Program-made: the position numbers and the translations under genes
NCBI RefSeq assembly: GCF_021018805.1
Contig: NC_086254.1
Span: forward strand, 30,565,300 to 30,629,299
Direction of reading: 5' to 3'
Length of the DNA: 64,000 nucleotides
Origin: Prinia subflava
Taxonomy: Eukaryota; Chordata; Aves; Passeriformes; Cisticolidae
In this document: piece after piece, positions 14,523 through 26,300 of the stretch
How the letters are laid out: each line of letters begins with the position of its first letter
How positions within the stretch are numbered: position 1 is the first letter of the stretch
Notes under the pieces: generated by a model
Seen by the model: the letters and a program-made list of their open reading frames with translations, nothing else
Databases searched by the model: none
What the model was told of the DNA's origin: nothing

Positions 14523-17500
14523 GAACACAAGGAAAACATTGCAGCTCCCATGGCTGTTTGAAGGCTGGATTTGGAAGGAGCTTTCCCTCACAGACCCTGA
14601 AGGTGAGACCTCCCTGCCTGGCCAAGGTGCCACCACTAACTTGGACAGTGATGGCTGCAGAAACAGCTGGGTGAAGGTGATGGCTTTTGAAAGGGCAAGT
14701 CAGGATGTTGGGAAAAAATGTAAAGCAAAACAAGATGGTAAAATGGTAAAAGACACAGAAGTTCTTTCTAAAAGATGGGCTGCAGTATCTCTGTGTGTTA
14801 CCAGGGGCTTGGGGCCGCGGGGAAGTTCATTTGAGGGCACAGCACACAGTGTGGGAGCTATTGCTAACAGCAGCCTCACAGTGGCTGGAGTGCATCCACT
14901 GCCATCTGTCTTCATTTTGCACATCTTGCTCAGGGAGGTGCCACAAATCAAAATGACTTGCTGCGTCATCCCAGTGCTTCCAGCTGGGCCAGGTGCTGTG
15001 TGTGGCTGGCAGTGCTGGGCAAACTGCTCCCAGAGAGGCACAGGGCAGGAGCTGGGGCTTCCCAGGGAGCAGAGGCTGCATTGTCTGCTCAGTATCAGCT
15101 CCACTTCTCTAAAGGTCACAGCAAATTGAGAATAGGAGCCCCAGTGAGTCACGATAGTTACACATAATATCTGGCTGTTCTCTGCCTTTTTGTGTGCTCT
15201 GGTGCTGGGCTCTGAGTCGTGAACTCCAGGAAGCTGCTGCAGGTGTGGTGCCACGAACTCTAAGCTGGTAATGAGAGTCTTTCCCATCAGCTCAGCTGAA
15301 CAGATTCTCCGTCAGAAGAGTGATCTCTGATGGCCAAGAAAGTGTGGCATGTATTTTTCCCTTTGAGAAATAACTTTCATGTGTAACGTTGCCAGCATAA
15401 ATCCCCTTAGCCAGCAATTCTCCCTCCATACATGAATGTTACTGAAGTTACTGTTCTGCAACATGGCTTTTCTTAGGAAAACAAAATAAAAATGTTTAAC
15501 AAGAGAAAGAAAACCAGTAAGGAAGGTAGTAAATGGTAACCTGGACAAGCAGATGTGACAGCAAACAAAACAAATGCTCTCTTCTTGCCATCTTCTCTGA
15601 ATAGTTTGACGATGCTTGATGGCTGTTTGCAGATTTAAGGCAAATTATTTTTGGGAGCACTCCCTTGCCATCTTTCTCTTTGCCAGTGTTTCAGTAGTTG
15701 TATTAAGTTGATTTTATCACAGCAGTAATTTCAGTGTAGATTTCCAATTTATTGTAATGTTCACCTGGAGAAGGGACATAAAGATACAAGTTTGAAATCC
15801 AGGAGGACTGACTGGTGGGGTTGAGCTTGAATCTCTTGCTGCTGAAGATGGGGAAATGCTGAGAATGAGGTTGCTGAGGTGAACCCAACTGATGTACACT
15901 CACCTACCCACCTAGCAGCTCTACAGCCTCCTCAGGTTAGTTCAGGTTAGAAAAAGCAGCAGTGCTTTTTCTTTTCTCTGAAACACCCATTTCATGGAGC
16001 AGAACTTGGGGAGGAAAGGCTGCATGCCAGCCCTTGTCCTCTTGCAAAAAAGCAAAAAGACCCCCCCCAATTTAGAAGAATTCTTGTCCAGCTTCTTGGT
16101 TTCCCTCCAGCAGAGTGGGGAAAAAAAAGTGCTTTTTCTTGTGTTGAAAAGAACACGGAAAGAATAATCTGCAGCCAGGCCCCAACGGGGAAGAAGGATC
16201 ATGATGCCAAGCTCCTGGCTGCAGCCAAATGGCAAATCCCAGTGCAGGAGCTGAGGGTGCCAGGCTGGGCTGGGGAAAGCCCTGTCACACAGGAGTTTTG
16301 TGTTGGCAGCAGCAGTACCAGCTGCTGGAGCACCCAAGGGACACTCTGGGGAGGGGGCTGGGGCACCCTGGTCCCCAGGAAGAGGTGCCTTGGATGATGT
16401 GTGGCTGTGCCACTGCTGATCCATGGTGGGCTCCTGGAGGAATCTCTCCAGGTCTCTGTTCCAGTAACCATCTTAACACATGGGAAATTAGGAGATAAAG
16501 CAATTGCTTTAGCAAACCTGGATGTGAGTGGCTAAATAAATATATCTGACTTCAGCCCCAGATGTCTTCTAAGCCTTGTAAAATGGTTTCCTGAGTAGCC
16601 TGGATAATAATGATGGAATTTAGCATTATCTCAGATCTGACAATTGCTAGCTTGAGTTTCATTTTTTCCTTTTTTTCCTTGAGACTTCTTGCCTTCTTTT
16701 TCCCCAGGAGAGCTGAGTCTAGACAGTGAGCTGGAAACACCAGAGAAAGTGAGGCAGAGAGCACCTTCCTGGTACATCTGCTCCACCTTCTAATCCAAGT
16801 TCTGCACATGTGCTTTTTTCACAGCCATTTCTAATTAGTTGTCACAATCTTAGACCTCACAGACTGAAAATACAGGAGAGCCTGTTGCCTGTATAGGAAA
16901 AAAATATCACACTTGTCTTTCCAATCAACACTGTTTCATTAGAATGGAGCAGTTGGCTGCTGCTCATCTCCTGGGGTGGAAGGGAGGAGTTCAACACAGA
17001 GCTGGGGAGACCTCCTGACCCTCACCTTTTCTCCTTACATCCTCAGAGCCTTTTTTTTCCTCTAACACTCACATTTTCATAAGTAGCAAGAGATCACCTC
17101 TAGACAAGGCTCCCAAATATTTGATTTACAAGGACTGAAAGGCTCAGTAAACCACTTGGACCATCTCCTGAGGATGGAAGGGAGCTGTTCCTGAGGGCAC
17201 ACTCCTTGGATCAGTCTGTACGTGTGCATACACCATGGACACAGAGTGGACAGAAAAACTAATTCATGCAATGCTTTGGTCCCATTTTCTGCTCTTGGTG
17301 AAAACAGCATCCAGCATTAATGCAAGTATGGGGGTGCTGCAAAAGGAGTAATTCTTTTTGCAACAAATTCTTCTCAAAAAAAAAAAAGCTTGCAAACCTG
17401 GGCAAGTTGGTAGTGAAGTCAAAAGGCTTCTGAATATGCCAGACTGGGGAGCAGAACACCAATGGCAGCAAAACAGCCCACAGTTTGAAGTGATGTCTTT

Positions 17501-19073
17501 TATGAATCATGAAAGCAGAGCAGCTCAAAATAATATTTTTAACCCAGATTAAATTATTCTGATCACAGAAGCACACGAGGGGCTCCTGACATCGATATCC
17601 CTGTGTTCTGAAGCTGTACAGCATGAAGCAGGCTCATAGTGACCAATCCTTCTCTGAGACTTGTGCACAGCCTAAAGCAGCTTTGCTGGAGGGGGTTGCC
17701 CAGCTCACTGGCCATGTGAAGCTCTACAACAATGACTTTTCTGTAGTAATAAACAGTAAAAATTGGGAAATCAAAAATACTGAGGAGCAGTACCGGGCAA
17801 GAGAACACCTTCCTCCTCAAAATCTCTCCTGTCTGAATTTCAAGGACCTTTTCCACCTGGATCAGTAGCATGAAGGGACTTTGCTAAGGAGTTTGGATGG
17901 GGTTTCTCCCTGCCTCTCCAGTTTCAGCAGCCCGGGGATCTCGCAGCAGGAACACGCGAGCTCCGGAAGCTCTGCTCCAGGTCTAGATAGGGAAGCTGAG
18001 TACTCGAGTCAACACTTCAAATTTATTGATGTCTTGCACAAATATTTATGAGGCCATTTCCTCCTGCACTGGCAGGCACAGAGCCAGCCAGCCTGCTAAT
18101 TCATGGTGTGGTATTTATTGACAGGAATGGATAATTGTTTTAGGTTAAGGGCAAACCTGGGTGCTGCAGCACAGAGAAGGGATGTGTGAGCTGAGAGTTC
18201 AGCGAGGGAGTGGGAGCCTGAGGGGCTTTAGCAGCAATTTCCTAATTCAGCAAAGCAGGGGCACTGCGTGATGTGCCAGCACTGGGATCCTCAGGCAGCC
18301 GGAGCCCCTGGCACTGGGCTCTGCTGCTGCTCCTTTTCCATGTTCTTCCTCAAGGAAACTTCACTGACAGGATTTGAGGAGTAAATTCAGGATCCCCCTG
18401 GTAACCCTGCAAAACTCCAAAAACATGTCACAGACACGTGGACCATCCTCTGGACCTTCTGTGCAGGTTATTCAACAGAAACACCAATATATCCTGACAG
18501 TTGCCCTGTATCAGATTCCTCAGATTTTGTATTCCCAGCCAAAATCTCTCTGCAATGAAAACCGATGGTGCTAAGCTCTGGAAGCACATATTTCAAAACC
18601 AGAGGGACCACATGCTTGTAGGCTTCCAGCTCTGAAGTGGTGCCAGGGGTATCTCCTGTTACAGCCCAGGCAGCTGTGGCCGGGCTCCTTCCTGGCTCAG
18701 CCCATGGAGCACCAGCTCAGCCCCAGCCCTTGGCCCCACCCTGGGGACCACGAGGGAGAGAGAAAAACTGTGTTGCAAGGCCCTTTCAAAGCCAAAATGT
18801 GTAAGCCAGAGGAAGCCAGAAGGCTTTGCCATACAGGTGACGTGGGCACATGGGGTTTTCCTCACTGCTTTGGCCCCAGGGTGAGAAGATGGAGTTTTTA
18901 AGCACAGTGTGGCTCTGCTCTCTCCTTGGCAAGACCTCCTCATGAGCCAGATCTCTGGCTCAGTGCTGGGTGAGGAAACTGGTTTGCATTGCAGGGCTCC
19001 AGCAAGGCAAATCCCAGCAGATTTGCACCAGGGAAGTGCCAGCCCAGCATCAAGGCATGGATAGAAGGATATA

Positions 19074-19079
19074 AAGGTG
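19074..19079. repeat. Target-site duplication, left copy (AAGGTG)
   Basis: The hexamer AAGGTG lies immediately before the TG that opens the LTR at 19080. It is repeated exactly at 19740-19745 directly after the closing CA. A 6-bp duplication is typical of class II (ERVK-like, betaretrovirus-related) integrations. Confidence 0.75.
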
Positions 19080-19480
19080 TGAAAAACGTGAGATGATTAA
19101 TTCATGTTCTTATGGTAAATTGGAAAATTATAAAGCTGTATAAATTTATATCAGGTAAAAGTCTATGTTTTAGGAGGTTTCTCCATTCAGAAGGGAACAA
19201 AAGACTTTGCAGCTTTCTCAAGTATTGGGAGGGGACCTGTTGAGATGAGCCGGTATCAGCACCTCACACCTCGGGAGCACCTTCACAGACCATCAAGCAA
19301 TATCACCCATATCTCGAACATTCATCAACTATAAGGATCCATAGAAACTGAACATTAACACATGGACTTGGGAGGGGAGCTCTTTTCAATCCGACCGACC
19401 GGAGATGGATTTGGGTTTGAATAGCTAACCAAGAAACAAAGGGAAATATGGGGAAATATTGCCAGAGGCAGAATAAAGAG

Positions 19481-19487
19481 TATAAAA
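19481..19487 (+). promoter_or_regulatory. TATA box of the solo LTR
   Basis: TATAAAA sits about 400 bp into the LTR and about 200 bp before its first AATAAA, the usual position of the U3 promoter. It could still start a transcript rightward into the flank, but there is no gene there to be driven. Confidence 0.6.
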
Positions 19488-19688
19488 ACCAAGCCTCGAA
19501 CCTGGCAAATTTGTGAACCCAGCTAGAGACACACGTGGCCAGGGTCCATGTCTCTGGGTCACCCTTGGCTCATTTTTCCCTGGAGAAATTCTGTCAAGTA
19601 AGTGTCGCTGTTTGTGGGGTTTCGTATTGTTTTGTTTTTTATTACTTAAAATTCTGTAATTTGATTCAAATTTTGTGATTTGAATTTT

Positions 19689-19719
19689 AATAAACCAAAT
19701 TATTGAATTTGGCAATAAA
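19689..19719 (+). terminator. LTR polyadenylation signals
   Basis: AATAAA occurs at 19689-19694 and again at 19714-19719, 45 and 20 nt before the LTR end. Either may be the original retroviral poly(A) signal. Confidence 0.6.
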
Positions 19720-19739
19720 TTGTCCTGGCATTTATAACA

Positions 19740-19745
19740 AAGGTG
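19740..19745. repeat. Target-site duplication, right copy (AAGGTG)
   Basis: An exact match to 19074-19079, beginning directly after the LTR's terminal CA. Confidence 0.75.
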
Positions 19746-22700
19746 ACCAAAAGCAATTTTCTTCCATCTTCATCTTTTCCCTTCCATGAAGCCAAGCACA
19801 GTGTCTAATCAGAGTGTTGCCCTTTCATGGATGACTAATCACACAGAAAAGTCACCAAAACTGTATGTCCCATAATTATATTACAAAAAATGCAATAAAG
19901 TAATAGCATCTTTACATTACTGTGGTTGAAGTGGATTTTTAACTAGCTTTGTGACTGGCATGTAAAAAATAAAATAAAAAAGCACGGGCATTAATTTAAA
20001 AAAGAAATGATATTACAGTAACTCTGTGTATAGTGAGAGTTTCAATTTTAATTTTAGTTCATTATCTTTTTCCTTATTAAGAAAGCTAAATCTGTTTTGT
20101 GTTTTCATTATTTCATTAGCTCAAGAAACCTCATCAGTAACTGTGAAAGCTTCCAGCATAAATAGCACAATTTTCATATGTGAGATGGAATAATTTGCTT
20201 AACCACCTATTCAGCAGAGGCTGGAGCTAACAATTAGAGAAAGCAGCGTGATTCAAAAATAAGTTACAATTGATTGTGTTTCAGTGGAAATGAAGTTTGG
20301 AATGTGCTAATTTGATTTGATGTACACATCTGAGCCACAGTAAGTTGACATGAGACTTGGGACACCTCATGAAAGAAGACTCTTCTTAGGAAATGTACAA
20401 AAAATTGTTTAATATAATATTTAAAACGCAATTAAAGCAACATGCTAATGACACTCACTTCTCAGAATTGACTGGTGACATCTTCTTCCAGGATTTACAT
20501 CCAGATGGAAAATTTAAGTTATGCTCAGCAGTATGAAACATCATGTGCTCTGGAAGTGCTAATGAACTAATTCACTTTGGAGTGAATGTTTTAGAACATT
20601 CCTAATTTCAGTGCTTTTTGGCCAAACTGTCCCATTCCAACAATGATCCCTGTGGACTAAATAAGGGCTAGAGCCAAGAGGGTCAAAGTAATCTCTGTCT
20701 ACACAGTGAACTGTAAACTAGAATCAGTTCATTTTTACACAGGTAATTTTTACTCTTCAAAGACCTCTGGAGGCAGGAAAGGAAATTTCAAGAGGCCACG
20801 TGGTCATTTCAGCTGAATTTTCTAAAGCCCTGCAAAAGGCAGCATTTCTATGTGGAAATGCAGAACAACAGTCCTTGGTGAAGCTGCTCTATCTTCTCAT
20901 CACAAACAGCAAGGTTGGGGCTGTTTCCATGTGTGCAGAGGATTTGGGGGATGCTATGGCCTCTTGTCAGCTCTGTAGCTGGGAACATGCGTGGGCCAAA
21001 CCCTCCTCCCTCCCTCGTGCACTCCCTGGCACACGTGAGCTTTCCTGGGCTCCATCTAAAGGGTTTCTGACCTTCCTGACAACCCTGTCCCTGTCCCCAT
21101 CCCTCACTCTTCACCTCAATTTTCTTTATGCAACTGTTCTTCCCAAATCAGAAGAGCAACACTGTTTAGGTTAAAGTGCCATGTTCAAGGTGATGCTTCA
21201 TGGTCTGCTTGAAGGAAACCTCGGGCTGAGGAGGCTCTGTGCTGGGTTTGGTCAAAGCAGGTAGATCAAATAGGCAACATCCCACTGGCTGTGTGGGTGT
21301 CTCCATGAATCTAAGGAAAAGAGGTGTTAATTTCCTTTTCCACCCCACCTGCTCTGGTTTGGCTTCCCCTGGAAGACATTATGCCATGTGAGAGGTGTGT
21401 CAGATGTCAGATATCATCATTATTTTATTATGATAAATGTCTATAAGTAGCTCCATTTTGAGTGAGAATGCAGTTAGAGCTCTCAGACCTGCCTGGATGG
21501 GATTGCACACTCTGTCCAACAAAGACACATGAACTGCTAATCTGCAGGCAGTGAATCCTCTCTGCACTAACTCTTCTTTACATGCAGAGGCTACTGAAAT
21601 AAAACAAGGAGGTGTTTGTTGCTAGTAGCTATATGTGCTCTGTAGAAACCCATCTGCTGACCAGAGGACCACCCACAGATCATTGTTTTGGACACTTTAA
21701 TTGCAATTTTCTTTTATAGCTGTCCTACAGTACAGATTCCACCAGGATTCTGGTCTCTGGCACATACATATGTATTGAGCACACTGACAGAAACCTAATG
21801 ACTTACATGGCTCAGGCATTAAGAATATATTTCTGAGGTTTTTAAAGGAGAAACCCTGAATTGTTTATGGAAAGCTCCTTGGGTCTCCTTTTCCAGGAAT
21901 GCATTATTTATTGTGCTGGTACCACAAAGCATAGGGATATACCCTGAGGAGGAGAGGCAAAGCTCCCTGTGGCCTTTACTGTTGTAACAAAGCACCAGAG
22001 CCTGGTTCTGATCTTGCTCATGTCAGTGTAAATCATAAGCAGTGTGGCCTGTGGATACATGTTCTCCTCTTGCTCAAGTGGTGCCAGCACAGAAATTGGC
22101 TCTTTGCTGCCTTCTTGCTACAGGTTCCTTCTCTGCCAGCCCCAGTGCACGCTGCCAGGGCCCTTCTCCTAGAAATGTCTCAGCTGGGTGTTGTGGGCTG
22201 TTCCTTCCCCCTGCAGCCCCTCAGAGCCTGCTTCTCCCAGGAGGGGCACAGAGATGGAGGCTGGGAGCATCTGCCTGTGAAACATTCATTTTGCCAAGCC
22301 AGGTGTGGAGGTTCACTGTAAAGTGCAAACTTGGGGCTCAAGCCCCTGAAACAGCTTTGAAACTCCTGAAATATTCATAGGATAAGGATGCATTTGGTGT
22401 GCCCATCACTGAATGATCCCATTGATGACCCCATTGATGGTCCCATCTGTATCCCCAGCCAGCTTTTCCCCCTGCTCCCTCCTTGCTGCTTTGTAGCCCC
22501 TGGCTTTGCTTGCTGCAGTCTAGACCTTCCTCTAGGAGATGCAGGGAGAGGGAGTTTCTGACAGCAGCTCTGTCAGGCTTGGTGTATTTATTCATCTCCT
22601 GGGAAAGGCAGCTTGGCCTCAGGAAGGGCAGGTGGCTGTGGCAGGCCTGGCTTGGAGGAGGTGAATCTTCTCTAGTCCATCCTGGATTTGCTGGGATACC

Positions 22701-23322
22701 TGGGGAATGCCTCACACTGGGTTGTGAAAACTTTGTCTTGGGGTGGTCTGTGATTATGGATCTCTACTGCACACAGGGGCGTGTTGTTTTAACACAATTT
22801 TATTATTGTTTACCCTTTCTAAAGTTTCTATGCAAGGAATTTGAATTGTGCCTAGCTCAACGTGGGGCATTTGTGTCCTGAAAGTGAGAATGCAGAGTAA
22901 TAGAAATATCCATTGGTAAATACATGAAAGGAGGACAAATCCGTCATTTTCTCCCTGAAACAAGCAGGGCTGTTTCCTACTGGTATTATGCCCATTAAAC
23001 CAGTGGGCATTTAATCCCTACTGGCAAGGGCTTCTTTGGGAGAGAGATGGTTGCTTTAGTCATAGTCTCACTAATGTTACTGGTCTTCAAAAAGCTATAT
23101 TGCAGAGCTCTGAAATCGCACAGAGGCATGGATGGAGATAGAGGGAGAGAGAAATAGTGTCAAGCCTTGTGACAGGTGTGTCCCCAAAAGTGCTGAGCTC
23201 AGTGATGGGGAGAAGGGGCCAAATGAAGCTGTCACCTGGGACAGGAATTTTAGCAGCATGGGACCTCACTCTGTGGCTTCTGTCCTTGCACCTGGTTTGC
23301 TCATGTGATGGGGAAGAGCCAT
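19746..23322. other. No gene seen
   Basis: The first kilobase is AT-rich non-coding DNA with many ATTA/TAAT motifs. The rest is mixed. A short imperfect run of GATGNCCCCATT-like units lies near 22.41-22.45 kb. No exon or transposon was recognised. Confidence 0.55.
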
Positions 23323-23391
23323 GGAAAAAAGGAAAAAAGGAAAAAAGGAAAAAAGGAAAAAAGGAAAAAAGGAAAAAAGGAAAAAAGGAAA
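23323..23391. repeat. (GGAAAAAA)n octamer microsatellite
   Basis: Eight perfect copies of the octamer GGAAAAAA plus a partial ninth copy (GGAAA). Both strands are free of stops through it and would give lysine/arginine-rich or phenylalanine-rich peptides, which I regard as an artefact. The absence of any interruption suggests a young, unstable array. Confidence 0.97.
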
Positions 23392-26300
23392 GATTTTCCT
23401 GCTTGGAATGCAGGTCTGTGTGCTGGGGGCAGGACTGGTGTCCAGCAGGAATGTGAGCAAGGTGGAATTGCTCTCCCAAACCCACCCTCTGGGGCCAGAA
23501 ATGGCATTTCAGTCTCAGCAGCACTGTTGAGGCTGTGAACTGGCTGCTTGCTCCATTTCACTGCGTTCTGGCTGCCTGGGTTATAAATTGTCATTATTCC
23601 TGCATTAGATTTATATCAAGGAAACTGCACAGAGCTTCAGCCGAGGGGTCCAGCTCATTCCCTCTGCCTGTCTGATCCAGGCACGGGATTTTAGTGGGAC
23701 AGACAGAAACATTAGCAATGCTCTGCATTTATGGGGTGAATTTGAGCTCGTAGGAAATCCCGTCATTCTTCCAGCACGTGCATTCATTAGAGCTAAGGGC
23801 ACTTATACAGATGTTGGGGTGGAGGAGGTCACCTAATAATGTCTATCACAGGGCATCCTTTTTCAGTGGGTGTAGCTCTAAGTCAGCAGAAGGCTGAGGG
23901 TTTAATTAGACTGTGACACTACAGAGTTATGGAGATTAAAGGGCATTTGGCTTCATTTTTTTTTCACATGGCATTCAGTTTTTAAAATGTCACTGCGAAG
24001 TACTTTAGGGCCCTGTTTCATCACCACATTATTTTTATTCCATGCCAATGTCACCTCATTGATTTCTGGATGGAAGGCTGGAGGGCTCAGCGCACCATGG
24101 AAACTCTGAGGTTGGCTTTGAAATGAAATCTGGGATTCAGCTCATTTGTCGTCTTGGGGAGTTTCCAGGCTGTGGTCACACTGTGTGTGTTCGTGTATGC
24201 AGAGAATGAAAATTCTGCCAGTTTGAGGTTTCTTGCTGGACTAATGACAAATATCACCGCTGAGCCTACGGTCCCATGGCTCATCTAATGCCAGGTGCCT
24301 TCAGGATTACTCAGGCCAGATGTGAGTTGTTAGGAAAAATGACTGTTTTCATTAATATTACTTGAAAATTTGTTTTGTGAAAAAGAACTGGGTTTGGCAT
24401 CTTCAGTAGAAAACTCCTGAGAACAAGAAACATTATTTTGAAATTTTGGGTTTGGTTCTACCTTTGTTTGGTTTTGTATCATTTCTTTCCTGCTATCTTG
24501 TTCTACTTTCTCATGTTTTTGTACTCAGGAGGTGAGGGAAGGCAGAGGAAAGGGTAGAGCTCTCATCACACTTGGGCGTAAAAGCTCTGCAATTTAATTT
24601 GGAAATCTGAGATTGATTTAAAAGAGAAATTTAAGGTTATCTGAAAAATATTAGGATGATAGCTTTCTCAGAGAAAAAAATTATAAAATTGCCAGCCAGC
24701 TCAGCTTGAAATAGATGTTGGGAAACTTGACAACACAGCATTGCTAGGATATTTTCCAATTATCATTACATGTTGTGTAGAGAACTATATAGCATAGAAA
24801 GTGGAGATTCCTCCTGTGGAGAAACTTGGGCAGGCAGGGATCATTCAGACATCATGAGCATGGCTTGAGGCTGCTCCTGTTCCCCTGACTGCTTCCAGAC
24901 CGAGGGACAGGGCACGTTCTGCACCCTGGGATGTGAAGTTTCTCCCAGGCTGGCACAGCCCTACACTGCTCCTGGCTGCTCTGGTGCTCCACTGCCTTTC
25001 CTCCAGCAGCAGGGCAAGGGATTGTTTTATTTTCACTTCTGAGCACTGCAAAGACCTCCAGCAACTGAAATGAGAGGCAGGAAAGCAGAGGCAAATTTAT
25101 TATTATTGTTGCTATTATTCCTGTCCTCTTTGTGAGGTGCCCAAGAGCAGACTGTGAGGATGCCCTGTTTAAATTGGGATGATGTTACTCAGTGGCCCAA
25201 ATGTTTTCCAGCTTGGAGTAAGGGATGCTGTTGGGACATGAGGGGTTCCCAGGCCAGAAGCAGTGAAGAGAAAAGGAAAATAAACCTGTTAGTGCCAGAA
25301 CCAGACTGTGCACAGGAGCCATGTGCAGGCCATCTGTCTGTGTGCTGTCTGGTGCAGGTATTTGTGCACAGCCCGTGGGTTTGCCCTGGGCGTGTCTGAG
25401 CAGGGTGCGCGGGGTGTGAGCTGCAGGTGCTGCACGAGGCTCTGCGTGGGGCTTTACCAGGTTATGGCTGGGTGCACTCTGACTACAGCTGGGAGTGTCT
25501 GCTTCTCTTTGTGGCTGAGGTGGATGGATGGCAGTGTCCAATCTGCTTGGATGGGAGGACTAAGGAGTCATTGCAAAGAATCCTGATAACTGCTCAGTTC
25601 AACCTTCATTCTGGCTTCAACTTCTGAATTTGGTTTTCGTGATTATCCTTCATAAAGATGTAAAGAAGGAAAAGATGTGGTGGATAACCCATATATACCT
25701 GCAGATCTTAAAGTGTTCTTTCCCTTCAGTTCTCCCTGTTCTTGATTTGATATGTTTTTAAAAAATAAAATACTTGACTTTTTTGTAAACAGTATTTTGA
25801 CCCACCTTTCTCTGGAAAACACCACCACTGAAGGGACACTGGCAATACAAGGTCTGGTTTGTAGATTCCACGTGGCCAGGCTGCTCTTTACATCTTTAAA
25901 GCATAAAAACAGCTTTACATATGTCTTAAGAAAATTATCTATTGCTGAAAAAAATGCAACAGATGAACTGTGTCTTCCTGCCCTCAAAAGCATGAGCTGC
26001 TGTCTGAGGAGATCTAATGAGAAGATTAAAGATAAAGGTTCTGAATTCAATTCAAAGTGTCAATATGTAACTCAGTAAGAAATGAAACATTTTTCAATTA
26101 CTGGTAATATGAAACAAAATAGTGGGAAATAGAAATGGCAATCTTTTTAGCTAACCTGGAGGCCATTTCCAAGAGGCACTGTGCATTAACTAAGCAGTGA
26201 AAATTTTTACATCACTATTTTCCCTGGTGCCCATAATAGCATAAAATAAAAAGATTTTAGATAAGATTTCATTCAGTGAATCAATTGCAAAACCACACAG

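Larger units (their letters stand above)
7242..19073. other. No gene seen; minor repeats only
   Basis: There is no exon that I can support in this stretch. It contains an 18-nt T run at 10395-10412 followed by GGTT repeats, a CT-rich triplet patch near 11.8 kb, and a 21-bp duplication at 14481-14522. Between 14539 and 15287 long open frames exist on both strands but resemble no protein I know. Around 13.08-13.33 kb and 17.99-18.15 kb the sequence looks like conserved non-coding DNA (ATTA and TATTTATT motifs), but this is only an impression. Confidence 0.55.
19080..19739 (+). mobile_element. Solo LTR of an endogenous retrovirus (ERVK-like)
   Basis: This 660-bp block starts with TG and ends with CA (TGAAAAACG to TTTATAACA). 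It is bracketed by identical 6-bp direct repeats AAGGTG. Inside are a TATA box at 19481 (TATAAAAACC), then two AATAAA signals at 19689-19694 and 19714-19719. This is the U3-R-U5 order expected of a plus-strand LTR with a short U5. No primer-binding site, gag, pol or env lies next to it, and the duplication flanks the LTR on both sides. It is therefore what remains after recombination between the two LTRs of a provirus. The class assignment rests only on duplication length; the family name was not determined. Confidence 0.75.

Noticed and set aside
23305..23538. Lys/Arg-rich repetitive open frames (KKGKKEKRKK-like)
   Set aside because: They are produced entirely by the octamer repeat, whose unit has no stop in any frame.
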